16,404 bases of DNA from an uncultured Agathobaculum sp. (GCA_944376955.1 CALWEB010000076.1:1-16404); one strand, 5' to 3'. Positions 7,352 to 15,021 are shown, numbered from the stretch's first letter. The notes: a model not told the origin generated them from the sequence alone. Numbers and translations are program-made.

Positions 7352-8859
7352 GCTTTATGCTCCCGTCTATACTGGCTGGGTGAAGTACCTGTCATTTTTT
7401 TGAATAACATACTGAAATAATTCATGTTTTGATAGCCCACACGCTCCCCGATATCCGAGGCGCGCAGATCGGTGGTCACCAGCAGGCGCTTTGCCTGACG
7501 GATGCGGACTTCGGTGACAAACTCACTGAAACCAACGCCATTTTTTTCTTTAAACACCGTGCTGAGATGGTTTGGGCTGACGTTCACCGCCTCTGCAACG
7601 GTGCTGAGCGACAATTCACTTTCGGCATAGTGTTTTTCCACATACCGGCGCGCCGCCTCTGCCACCGGCACATACCGATTGCCGCCCCGTTCCCCGCGCT
7701 CACGCATTACCTGTTCGCACAGCTCGCCTGCAAACGTGATGAACTCATCTACCGTACAGTCGGTGGCAATCCACCGATCCAGCACTTCGCTATCGGTCAA
7801 AACTTGCGGGATGGTCGCGCCGATCTCATCGACAAATTTTCGGATCGCAAAAAACAACTCCGTCATCAGGTAACACCGGTAGATATACGAGTGCAGGGCA
7901 CCTTCCATTTCTGTCCGGTAGTACTCCCAAAACAGACGCGCACTGCCCGTTTTCCCGGTGCGCAGAAATTCCAGCAGCTCTCCACTTGCCAAAGGCTTTG
8001 CACCGATCAAGCTTCGGCTCGGCGCTGCGCTCCGATTCCCTCCCCGCCGCAAGTTGGCCGTCTGATAGGACTTATCCAAATCACTTAGCCGACGGACTGT
8101 GTCCCCTTTGAGCAGCTCCGCCTGTATTCCATACTGCGCGCAGAAGGTCCCCAGCCAATCGTCCAGCTGGTTTTCCCGCTCGGCCAGCACCTGCTCGTTT
8201 TCCACACACAGCAGATACGCAACCTGTCTGCCGTTAAATCCCGACGCCAGTGCATTCGGTGCCTGATACAGCAGCGCCTTCCATGTTTCTCCCTCCCCAT
8301 CAAAGGGCGGGTCGAAATCCGCCACCACGACCCGGTACAGCGACGCAGAGATCGAAAGCGACAGCGCCTCTGCACGGCTTAATATCTCCCCCGTGCCGGA
8401 CAGGAAACCACTGTACAGGCTGCTGAAAAAAATCTCGCGCCGCGCCTGTTCGAGGTTGCTTTTCTCCTGCCGTTCCTGCCGCGTACGCTCAATGCTGCCG
8501 CGCACCTTCTCCACCGCACCCAGAATGTCTTCCGCAGCAACTGGCTTGAGCAGGTATTCGCTGACACCCAGAGAAATGGCCTGCCGGGCATAATCGAACT
8601 CATTATACCCACTTAAAACGATAATCCGGGTTTCCGGCAGTTTATCTCGGATGATCCGCGAAAGCTCCAGACCATCCATAAAGGGCATTTTGATATCGGT
8701 CAAAACAATATCCGGCTTTTTCTCCAAGATCTGCGGCAGAGCCATTTCCCCGTCCGGCGCATCCCCGAGGAAGTCAATGCCGTTTTCCGCCCACGGCACA
8801 TTCTTTTTGATGCTCTCCCGTGAGAGCATTTCATCCTCCACCAAAAACAGCGAAACCAT
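7348..8859 (-). CDS. Response regulator with AraC-type DNA-binding domain (YesN-like)
   Basis: A 503-residue cytoplasmic regulator. The N-terminal receiver domain (1-120) has the acidic pair E8/D9, phospho-acceptor D55 in DIVLTDIKMP, S83 and K105 in EYLLKPV. The middle region is poorly conserved. The last ~100 residues form a double helix-turn-helix AraC domain, with 'LSTVAEAVNVSPNHLSTVFK' and 'ASDIGERVGYQNMNYFSMLF' as the two helix-turn-helix motifs. The ATG at 8857-8859 is preferred over an upstream in-frame start because the receiver domain begins directly after it (MVSLFLVEDE) and AAAGGAAG lies seven bases upstream. It is first in the operon with the kinase and very likely activates the downstream ytfQ promoter, although no site is proven. 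Confidence 0.93.
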   Translation of the reverse strand: MVSLFLVEDEMLSRESIKKNVPWAENGIDFLGDAPDGEMALPQILEKKPDIVLTDIKMPFMDGLELSRIIRDKLPETRIIVLSGYNEFDYARQAISLGVSEYLLKPVAAEDILGAVEKVRGSIERTRQERQEKSNLEQARREIFFSSLYSGFLSGTGEILSRAEALSLSISASLYRVVVADFDPPFDGEGETWKALLYQAPNALASGFNGRQVAYLLCVENEQVLAERENQLDDWLGTFCAQYGIQAELLKGDTVRRLSDLDKSYQTANLRRGGNRSAAPSRSLIGAKPLASGELLEFLRTGKTGSARLFWEYYRTEMEGALHSYIYRCYLMTELFFAIRKFVDEIGATIPQVLTDSEVLDRWIATDCTVDEFITFAGELCEQVMRERGERGGNRYVPVAEAARRYVEKHYAESELSLSTVAEAVNVSPNHLSTVFKEKNGVGFSEFVTEVRIRQAKRLLVTTDLRASDIGERVGYQNMNYFSMLFKKMTGTSPSQYRREHKA

Positions 8860-8898
8860 AACCCGTCTTCCTTTCTTCGACAAATCTTTTATCTTCCA

Positions 8899-8927
8899 AG
8901 CGTACCGTTTTGCCGGACATTTGTCAA
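8899..8927 (-). promoter_or_regulatory. Candidate promoter of the two-component operon
   Basis: On the minus strand a perfect -35 TTGACA (8922-8927) is separated by exactly 17 bp from a weak -10, TACGCT (8899-8904), about 40 bp before the regulator's ATG. It lies between the terminator at 8960-9016 and the regulator gene, which is where the operon promoter should be. Confidence 0.5.
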
Positions 8928-8959
8928 GCAAGGAAACGTCTGTCATTGGGGGACATTCC

Positions 8960-9016
8960 CTAAAATAAAAAAATCATCCGAACGCTTCTTCCACAAAAGA
9001 ATCCGTTCGGATGATT
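8960..9016 (-). terminator. Intrinsic terminator of the second AEC gene
   Basis: A perfect 13-bp stem (8972-8984 with 9004-9016) has an inner 5-bp helix (8986-8990 with 8997-9001) and a 6-nt loop. It is followed on the minus strand by TTTTTTTATTTTAG (8960-8971 and neighbours). The U-tract is on the minus-strand side only, so it ends transcripts from the AEC gene at 9112-10026 and insulates the two-component operon. Confidence 0.85.
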
Positions 9017-9111
9017 GACATGGTTCTATTGATCCATCCTGTACCGTGCGGGCATTTCCATCAGATACGGAAGCCACGCCAATAAGAAAGCACAGGAAAC
9101 GCGCCTGCCCG

Positions 9112-10026
9112 CTAGACCAGAAAATGCTCTGCTACCAGAATGACCAGCGGGATCGCCGGGATCGACAGTACCGTGGAGGCGCAGACATAGGCAACTGCAC
9201 GGCGGTAATCGCCGCCGAACTTCTGTGCAAACATACCCGTGCTGGTCGCGACTGGCGTCGCCGCCGCAACCAATGTAATCATGGCAACCTCGCCGCGCGC
9301 AAACGGCAGCGGCAGAAAGGCTGCAACCGTCAAAAGCGGGATCGCCAACAGGCGCAGCGCCACAACTGCATACAACCGCGCGCCGCAAAACAGCTCATGC
9401 GGCTTGATTTGCGACAGGTAATACCCCAGCACAAGCATGGCCAGCGGTGTGTTGGACGCAGCAACCAGCGTTAGCGATTGATCCACGATCGCAGGCAGGG
9501 TCACGCCTGTGAAAAACAGCGCCAGTCCCACCAGCAGGGATAGAAAAACCGGGTTCAGCACAACCTTTTTGACGTTGATTGTGTCCCGGCGGCCTGATAT
9601 AATAACAATACCATATGTCCATTGCAGCAAATTGACCAGAGAGGCGAACGCGACGACATAAAACGCTGCTTCGCCGCCAAATACAGCCGTCACCAGTGGG
9701 ATGCCAATGAATCCGGCATTGCCAAACGCTGCGCTGAAGTTTTCGATGCGATGCCGCATACCGAACGCGATCCACGAGACCGCAATCGTTACCACGAAGG
9801 CGATAATCGCCAACACCGCGGCAATGCCAAGTGCATACAGCTTTTGCGTGCTGTATTCCGTGATATAACTGCGCACGATCACACACGGAATGACAGCATA
9901 CAGCAGAATATTGGACAGATCCCGGCTGCCCTGCTCGGTCAACATGCCCAAATGGGACAGCAACAGGCCGAGCAGCATCAGCACGAACATGATGAGCGTT
10001 TGTTGAATGAGAATCTGTGTGATCAT
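9112..10026 (-). CDS. AEC (auxin efflux carrier) family permease
   Basis: A 304-residue membrane protein with about ten hydrophobic segments. It shows the AEC signatures 'LSNILLYAVIPCVIVRSYI' near residues 40-60 and 'AAFGNAGFIGIPLV' near residues 105-120, and ends '...LVILVAEHFLV'. The family exports or imports organic acids and amino-acid-derived acids. Its position in a cluster with a dehydrogenase and aminotransferase suggests a 2-hydroxy- or 2-oxo-acid substrate (inference). The start at 10024-10026 (MITQIL) is chosen from AGGA eight bases upstream; the longer open frame to 10257 would run antisense through the regulator gene. It diverges from the LysR gene across only 43 bp, the usual arrangement for a LysR target, and ends in a strong terminator. 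Confidence 0.88.
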   Translation of the reverse strand: MITQILIQQTLIMFVLMLLGLLLSHLGMLTEQGSRDLSNILLYAVIPCVIVRSYITEYSTQKLYALGIAAVLAIIAFVVTIAVSWIAFGMRHRIENFSAAFGNAGFIGIPLVTAVFGGEAAFYVVAFASLVNLLQWTYGIVIISGRRDTINVKKVVLNPVFLSLLVGLALFFTGVTLPAIVDQSLTLVAASNTPLAMLVLGYYLSQIKPHELFCGARLYAVVALRLLAIPLLTVAAFLPLPFARGEVAMITLVAAATPVATSTGMFAQKFGGDYRRAVAYVCASTVLSIPAIPLVILVAEHFLV

Positions 10027-10031
10027 AAAAT
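10003..10031 (+). promoter_or_regulatory. Candidate promoter of the LysR gene
   Basis: TTGAAT (10003-10008) lies 17 bp before TAAAAT (10026-10031), matching sigma-A boxes at four and five of six positions. The start would be near 10038, about 30 bases before the TTG start codon. The -35 is inside the divergent AEC gene and the -10 touches its start codon, so expression of the two genes must interfere or be co-regulated. Confidence 0.5.
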
Positions 10032-10069
10032 TTTTCCTGTCAGTTTGAATTAAAAAAGGGGGTTGCGGG

Positions 10070-10966
10070 TTGGAACTGTACCAACTCAGACAATTTGCAG
10101 CGGCAGCGCGGCTGGAAAACATGACACGCGCGGCGCAGAAGCTCAATGTGGCGCAGCCCGCTGTATCCAAGACGATCCGCCATCTGGAGAATGAGCTGGG
10201 TGTCGAGCTGTTTGAGCGCACCGGCAAGGGACTGCGCCGCACCGAAGCGGGCGACATTCTGCTGCGCTACGCCCAGCAAATCTTACAGGCCGAAGAAGAC
10301 GCGCGCCGCGAAATCGCGGAAAGCGCGCAGCAGGCCGGCAGCCTGTGCATCTGTGCGCTGTCCTTAAGCGAACAAATCGGCGAGATTTTGTCCGGTTTTG
10401 CACGCGTCTGTGGGGACATTCGTTTCCGTGTGACCACAACACCCGAACAGAGCGATCTGCTGCTGGATTCCGCCGTTTCGCGCGAGGAAATCCCCGAGGA
10501 TGCAGAGCTGCTCGGCAGCGAAGAAATCTGTTTGGCGGTTCCATCCTCGCACCGGCTGGCAGAACAGGGCTCGGCCGCCCTATCCGAACTGACCGAAGAC
10601 TCCTTTATCGTACTGCGCAACTCGCACTCGTTCCGACAGGTGTCCGAACATATCTTCCGCACCACCGGATTTGACCCCCGCATCGCCATTGAATGCGACA
10701 GCGCACCTCTGCAAAACCGACTAATTGCGCTTGGCATGGGAGTCGCACTGGTTGCCTCCAACGCATGGCAGCATACACAACAGCAGAACAACGATATCCG
10801 CCTGCTGCACATCCGGGATGCCGACTGCCGCCGGTATCTCTATATGCAGACACGCAGCCGGTATCAGACGCGTGGAATGCGGGACTTCAAAACCTATCTC
10901 CGCCGCTTCTTCGCTGATATCCAAGATCAGGCGCCGACTTCCAGCGGTACGGTCTCGCCGTCGTAA
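10070..10966 (+). CDS. LysR-family transcriptional regulator
   Basis: A 298-residue regulator. The N-terminal winged helix-turn-helix (1-60) reads 'MELYQLRQFAAAARLENMTR' then 'AAQKLNVAQPAVSKTIRHLE', a textbook LysR domain, followed by a linker helix and an effector-binding domain from about residue 90. The start codon is TTG at 10070-10072. It is supported by a GGGGG ribosome site seven bases upstream and by the exact LysR N-terminus. It diverges from the AEC permease by 43 bp and most likely controls it and itself. Its last 40 bases overlap the 3' end of the convergent dehydrogenase gene. The effector is unknown; an amino or 2-oxo acid would fit the neighbours. Confidence 0.93.
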   Translation: MELYQLRQFAAAARLENMTRAAQKLNVAQPAVSKTIRHLENELGVELFERTGKGLRRTEAGDILLRYAQQILQAEEDARREIAESAQQAGSLCICALSLSEQIGEILSGFARVCGDIRFRVTTTPEQSDLLLDSAVSREEIPEDAELLGSEEICLAVPSSHRLAEQGSAALSELTEDSFIVLRNSHSFRQVSEHIFRTTGFDPRIAIECDSAPLQNRLIALGMGVALVASNAWQHTQQQNNDIRLLHIRDADCRRYLYMQTRSRYQTRGMRDFKTYLRRFFADIQDQAPTSSGTVSPS

Positions 10967-11928
10967 AAACGCCGCAGGCTTTCGAGCGAACACTGCACCA
11001 TATCAAATACTGCCTGATCGGTAAAGAACGCCATGTGCGGGGTAACGATGGTATTCTGGAAGGATTTGAGAATGATATAGTCGTGGTTGGTGACGCGGCT
11101 GTTATAGCTGTGGTCCACACGGATTACATCGTCTTCCCCCTCAAAGCAGTCCACGCCCACCGCGCCGATCCGGCCGGACTCAATGCCGTCGATCAGCGCA
11201 CCGGTGTCGATCAGCGCACCACGCGCACAGTTGATGATCACCACACCCGGCTTCATCTGCTCGATCGCCTGCGCGTTGATCATGTGACGCGTGCTGTCAT
11301 CCAGGAAAGTATGCAGCGTGATGACGTCTGCGCGTGCATACAGCTGTTCGAGCGAAACATACTCCACATTGGTCAGGTCGGCCGACGGATAGGGGTCGTG
11401 TGCAATGATTTGGCAGCCGAAACCGGACAAGTTTTCGATCACAGCCTTGCCGATCCGGCCGGTACCGATCACGCCGACCGTCAGGTTCTGCATCTCCATA
11501 CCGCGCGCAGCGCCCGCAACACCCAGAGAATAGTCTGCCGTATGCGAACGGAACATGATGTATCCGACCTTCCGGATGCACATGAGCATGAGCATAACCG
11601 TGTAGTTCGCCACCGAATACGGCGAGTACCCCGCGTGTGACACACGGATACCCAAACGGGCGGCCGCTTGCAGATCGACATTATCAAAACCGATCGTGCG
11701 CAGCGCAACATAGCGCACGCCGTTCTTTGCCAGCGCCTCGAGCACCGGCGCAGACAGGTTACAGGTGCCCACACAGGACACGCCGTCAAAGCCCTTCGTC
11801 AGATTGACATTTTTCATACTTAAGCCTTCCGGCTGATAGGTCAGCGCAATATCCAGCGTCTGCGACCAGTGTTCAAAAAAGGCACGCTCGTCCGGTCGGG
11901 CGCTGAACGCCATTACTTTCATTTCCAT
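10927..11928 (-). CDS. D-lactate / D-2-hydroxyacid dehydrogenase (NAD-dependent)
   Basis: A 333-residue cytoplasmic enzyme that reduces a 2-oxoacid to the D-2-hydroxyacid with NADH. The Rossmann motif GxGxxG lies at 155-160 (GTGRIG), with D178 positioned to bind the NAD ribose. The catalytic triad is R236 (in INCARGALID), E265 (in CFEGEDD) and H298 (in TPHMAF), with the spacing found in D-lactate dehydrogenases. The C-terminal part resembles the LdhA/VanH branch. The ATG at 11926-11928 is chosen from AAGGAG eight bases upstream. It starts five bases after the aminotransferase stop, so the two are one operon. No van ligase genes are visible, so a VanH role in vancomycin resistance is unlikely. 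Substrates could include pyruvate or aromatic or branched 2-oxoacids. Confidence 0.9.
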   Translation of the reverse strand: MEMKVMAFSARPDERAFFEHWSQTLDIALTYQPEGLSMKNVNLTKGFDGVSCVGTCNLSAPVLEALAKNGVRYVALRTIGFDNVDLQAAARLGIRVSHAGYSPYSVANYTVMLMLMCIRKVGYIMFRSHTADYSLGVAGAARGMEMQNLTVGVIGTGRIGKAVIENLSGFGCQIIAHDPYPSADLTNVEYVSLEQLYARADVITLHTFLDDSTRHMINAQAIEQMKPGVVIINCARGALIDTGALIDGIESGRIGAVGVDCFEGEDDVIRVDHSYNSRVTNHDYIILKSFQNTIVTPHMAFFTDQAVFDMVQCSLESLRRFYDGETVPLEVGA

Positions 11929-11933
11929 TTTTC

Positions 11934-13127
11934 TCACTCCTTGATCCATTCGTGTGTCAGTTTGCCGAGAATTTCAATGCCGCGGACGATCTGCTCGTCC
12001 GTCGGAGTGGAATAATTCAGACGGAAACCGTTTGAAACCTTGCTTTCATCCGCGAGGAACGCCGAGCCGGGCACACAAAGCACACCGCGCTTGATTGCCT
12101 CACGCACAAAGGGCTGCGCGTCCATGCCGTCCGGCAGGAATGCCATCACAAACAGGCCGCCCTCGGGCTGGCCAAACTGCACCGCCGGATGGAAGGTGCG
12201 GCGCATGGTATCCAGCATGAGCTGGCACTTGGCACGGTAGATCTTACGCGATTGTTCCAGATGTGCAGCAAAATCGTATTGGTTCATGTAGGTGTCGCAG
12301 ACGTACTGGAACAGCACGTTGGAATGCACGTCGGTTGTCTGCTTGGCAACCGTCAACGGCATGGTCAATGCCTTGTCGAACACAAGAAAGCCCAGACGGA
12401 ACGCGGGCGCCATGACCTTGGAAAAGCTGCCCGCGTAGATCACGCGACCTTCGGTATCCATCGACTTGATCGTGGGCACATTTTCACCTGCAAAACGCAG
12501 TTCACCGTAAGGGTTGTCCTCCAGAATCGCGATGTCATAGCGACAAGCCAGTTCATACACCTTTTTGCGCTTTTCCAATGTGGTGGTAATCCCGGTCGGG
12601 TTCTGGAAAGACGGAATCGTATACAGCAGTTTGGCCTCAGGATGCGCCTTGAGCGCAGCCTCCAGCTCATCAATGTCCATGCCGTCTTGCTGCATAGGAA
12701 TACCAACCAGCTTCGCGCCATACGAGCGGAAGGTGTTCAGGCAGCCCACGAACGCAGGCTCCTCTGTCAGGACAACGTCGCCTTCGTTGACCAGTGCCTT
12801 GGTGGTCAGATCGGCACACTGCTGTCCGCCCGATACAATGAACAATTCGTTTTTCTCAAAATCAAAGCCCTCCTGCGCGGCAAGATAACGCTTCATCGTC
12901 TCACGCAGCGGCATATACCCTTCGGATAATCCGTATTGCAGCATGGAAACCGGCGCTTTTTGCAGCACTTCCGTCACGATCTGCTCAATTTCCGCGCAGG
13001 GGAATGTCTCCGCAGACGGATTGCCGCCGCCGAACGAGATCATGTTCGGATCAGCGCCGAGTTTGAACAGCTCGCGGATCGCCGAGCCGTGTACACCGGA
13101 TAACCGGTTAGAAATCTGAAATTGCAT
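11934..13127 (-). CDS. PLP-dependent aminotransferase, class I/II (aminoadipate/aromatic-type)
   Basis: A 397-residue fold-type-I aminotransferase of the LysN/KAT-II-like branch. The early motif 'MISFGGGNPSAETFP' spans 29-43. N176 lies in FQNPTG, D204 and Y207 in LEDNPYGE, the PLP lysine K237 in SFSKVMAP, and R244 binds cofactor phosphate. A C-terminal Arg in 'NGFRLNYS' should bind the substrate carboxylate. It lacks the N-terminal GntR domain of MocR regulators, so it is an enzyme. The ATG at 13125-13127 is preceded by AGGGAG. It is first in an operon with the D-2-hydroxyacid dehydrogenase, suggesting amino acid to 2-oxoacid to D-hydroxyacid. Amino-acid specificity cannot be read from sequence; aromatic, branched-chain and 2-aminoadipate are all possible. 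Confidence 0.9.
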   Translation of the reverse strand: MQFQISNRLSGVHGSAIRELFKLGADPNMISFGGGNPSAETFPCAEIEQIVTEVLQKAPVSMLQYGLSEGYMPLRETMKRYLAAQEGFDFEKNELFIVSGGQQCADLTTKALVNEGDVVLTEEPAFVGCLNTFRSYGAKLVGIPMQQDGMDIDELEAALKAHPEAKLLYTIPSFQNPTGITTTLEKRKKVYELACRYDIAILEDNPYGELRFAGENVPTIKSMDTEGRVIYAGSFSKVMAPAFRLGFLVFDKALTMPLTVAKQTTDVHSNVLFQYVCDTYMNQYDFAAHLEQSRKIYRAKCQLMLDTMRRTFHPAVQFGQPEGGLFVMAFLPDGMDAQPFVREAIKRGVLCVPGSAFLADESKVSNGFRLNYSTPTDEQIVRGIEILGKLTHEWIKE

Positions 13128-13149
13128 GTCAATACGCTCCCTGATATCA

Positions 13150-13191
13150 AAATAAAAAGGGCGCTGAAACCCCAAAACAGGTTTCAGCGCC
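13150..13191 (-). terminator. Terminator-like hairpin in the aminotransferase leader
   Basis: Bases 13160-13171 pair perfectly with 13180-13191 (12 bp, extended by a G-T and two A-T pairs), with an 8-nt loop. On the minus strand it is followed by CCCTTTTTATTTTG, a good U-tract. It lies between the promoter at 13207-13235 and the aminotransferase ATG, about ten bases into the predicted transcript. It is therefore either a leader attenuator, a 5' stabilising stem-loop, or a guard against read-through from the right. Confidence 0.65.
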
Positions 13192-13206
13192 TTTGCTGAT
13201 GGTGTC

Positions 13207-13235
13207 AGTATACCAGCGTGTATGCCATTTGTCCA
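13207..13235 (-). promoter_or_regulatory. Promoter of the aminotransferase-dehydrogenase operon
   Basis: On the minus strand the -35 is TGGACA (13230-13235, five of six) and the -10 is TATACT (13207-13212, five of six), spaced exactly 17 bp, with an extended TG before the -10. Transcription should begin near 13200. A second -35-like TTGACA (13271-13276) with a poor -10 (GTTATT, 13248-13253) lies upstream and could be an additional promoter. Confidence 0.65.
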
Positions 13236-13270
13236 ATAGAAAACAGCAATAACGCTATAACCAATAGGAA
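13233..13270. repeat. Direct repeat CCAATAG(A/G)AA, candidate operator pair
   Basis: CCAATAGAAA (13233-13242) and CCAATAGGAA (13261-13270) match at nine of ten positions and start 28 bp apart. One copy overlaps the -35 of the aminotransferase promoter and the other abuts the TTGACA at 13271-13276. Placement beside both -35 boxes suggests a regulator site; the regulator is unknown. Confidence 0.35.
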
Positions 13271-13300
13271 TGTCAATGGTCGAATTCTGCTATTTTCTGC

Positions 13301-13329
13301 TATACAGCGGCATACAGTTGTGTTATGAT
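13301..13329 (+). promoter_or_regulatory. Candidate promoter of the MATE gene
   Basis: TATACA (13301-13306, four of six) and TATGAT (13324-13329, five of six) are separated by 17 bp, with TG one base before the -10. It points rightward into the MATE gene and gives a leader of about 90 bases before the ATG at 13424. Confidence 0.45.
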
Positions 13330-13423
13330 AGATTAGGTTTGCACTGCCTGTGCGGCCGCAGCCATTACCTTTTCAGAAAGGACAGCGCACAGAAAGATCG
13401 TGCGTCTGCATCGGACAACCAAC

Positions 13424-14800
13424 ATGGAACCATCTCTTTCGACCGCCCGTCTGCTCGAGCAGCATACGGTGCGGCATTTGATGCTGCGTCTGGGCATCCC
13501 AGCGATGTTCGGCCAGTTTTTTAATATTCTGTACAGCATTGTTGACCGTATTTTTGTCGGTCAGATCCCGGAAACCGGCGGCATCGCGCTGGCGGCGATT
13601 GGCATATGTGCCCCGGCGCTGACCGCGATCACCGCCTTTGCCTATATGGTGGGCATTGGCGGTGCTTCTGCCATGAGCATCAGCCTCGGCCAGAAAGATC
13701 CGGAGCGCGCCCGTGCCATCCTTGGCAATGCGTTGCTACTGCTGCTCAGCATCTCAACAGTCGTAACCGTGTCGCTGCTGCTATTCCGGCGACCGGTCCT
13801 CTATCTGCTTGGATGCAGTGACGCAATGTTCCCCTATGCACAAAGCTATTTTACAATCTATCTCTGCGGCACGATTAGCTCGCTGTGCAGTGTAGGCCTG
13901 AACCAATTCCTGCTCGCACAGGGCTACGCCCGACAGGGCATGATTTCCGTGGTAATTGGTGCAGGGGCAAACCTGATTCTTGACCCACTGCTCATCTTCG
14001 GGCTGGATATGGGGGTGGCAGGTGCTGCGGTCGCGACTGTGACTGCGCAAACCTGCATGGCGATCTATGTAATCTTTCAGCTGCGCCGCCGCGATATGCC
14101 AGTTCGGCTCGGCCTGCACCCATGGCAGGGTGCGCTGTGCCGCCGCATCGTGACTATCGGCTCGATGTCCTTTCTAATCACGATTCTGGATAATTTGATC
14201 ATCATCCTTCTGAATATCGTACTGCGCAAGTACGGCGGTGCGGTACAGGGTGACCGCCTGATCACCTGCGCAACCGTCATACAGAGTTTCCTGACGATCG
14301 TATTCTGTCCCGCGCAGGGTATCACCACAGGCTGCGGCACCATCTTCAGCTACCATTATGGCGCACGCAACTTTCCCAAAATCCGGCAAGCGTTCGCATA
14401 CATGTTCGCACTTTGCGCACTGTATATCGGCCTGATGCAGTTGAGCGTGCAGCTGTTCCCACAAGTGTTCGCTGGACTGTTTTTGCAGGACAGCAGTCTG
14501 CACGCACTCGCCGCGAGCGCACTGCGACTATACACATTCGCGCTGATCGGCGTGGCCGTGCAATATGCGCTGGTTGACGGCCTGACCGCAATGGGGCTGG
14601 TCCGCTATGCGCTCCCTCTTTCCGTATTCCGCAAACTCGTCTATTTGGTGTGCATCTTCGTGTTGCCGCGTTTGCTGGACATTCAGTATATCTTTTTAGC
14701 AGGTACCATTTCGGATGCAATCGGTGCATCGTTCAGTCTGCTGCTGTTTTTCTCATACATCCTGCCGCGGCTACGGCGTCTGGATGACCGGATATCCTGA
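13424..14800 (+). CDS. MATE-family multidrug/cation efflux protein
   Basis: A 458-residue inner-membrane protein with about twelve hydrophobic helices in two similar halves. The N-terminal MATE signature 'LGIPAMFGQFFNILYSIVDR' is followed by 'IFVGQ' and 'GIGGASAMSISLGQ'. The second half has 'PAQGITTGCGTIFSYHYGAR', the usual repeat of that motif. Members export drugs or metabolites using an ion gradient; the substrate is not predictable. The start is uncertain: the ATG at 13424 lacks a clear ribosome site, and an in-frame GTG at 13400 (eight residues longer) has only a weak AGAAAG. AAAGGA at 13376-13381 is too far from either. The gene is divergent from the aminotransferase operon and is followed by a strong hairpin. 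Confidence 0.88.
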   Translation: MEPSLSTARLLEQHTVRHLMLRLGIPAMFGQFFNILYSIVDRIFVGQIPETGGIALAAIGICAPALTAITAFAYMVGIGGASAMSISLGQKDPERARAILGNALLLLLSISTVVTVSLLLFRRPVLYLLGCSDAMFPYAQSYFTIYLCGTISSLCSVGLNQFLLAQGYARQGMISVVIGAGANLILDPLLIFGLDMGVAGAAVATVTAQTCMAIYVIFQLRRRDMPVRLGLHPWQGALCRRIVTIGSMSFLITILDNLIIILLNIVLRKYGGAVQGDRLITCATVIQSFLTIVFCPAQGITTGCGTIFSYHYGARNFPKIRQAFAYMFALCALYIGLMQLSVQLFPQVFAGLFLQDSSLHALAASALRLYTFALIGVAVQYALVDGLTAMGLVRYALPLSVFRKLVYLVCIFVLPRLLDIQYIFLAGTISDAIGASFSLLLFFSYILPRLRRLDDRIS

Positions 14801-14892
14801 CCTGTCCCCTGCCTACGCCTGTAAGCCAAACACTTGAACACGGGTGAACATCCAATTTATTTCTGTCCCAACCAAAGCCCTTATCAAATTGC

Positions 14893-14930
14893 AAGAAAGC
14901 CGCCTGTCCTTTCGGACAAGCGGCTTTCTT
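14893..14930. terminator. Bidirectional hairpin terminator after the MATE gene
   Basis: Bases 14893-14903 pair with 14920-14930 (11 bp), and after one mismatch 14905-14909 pair with 14914-14918. The loop is TTTC on plus and a GAAA tetraloop on minus. Both 3' arms end in CTTTCTT. It lies 92 bp after the MATE stop codon. It can serve the MATE gene and any leftward transcript from the acetyltransferase side. Confidence 0.75.
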
Positions 14931-15021
14931 AGTGCATCTTCGTTTCCCGAAAGCAGCGAAACGACAACACAAACACATCTTTGGGCAATAACAGACAAGA
15001 CCGAAAATCCACCCTATGGTC

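Noticed and set aside
8860..8946. In-frame 5' extension of the response regulator
   Set aside because: It would cover the candidate promoter, adds no receiver-domain residues, and the ATG at 8857-8859 has a good ribosome site.
10927..11928. VanH-type vancomycin-resistance dehydrogenase
   Set aside because: The sequence branch is similar, but no VanA/B ligase, VanX or VanRS genes are nearby; the partner is an aminotransferase.
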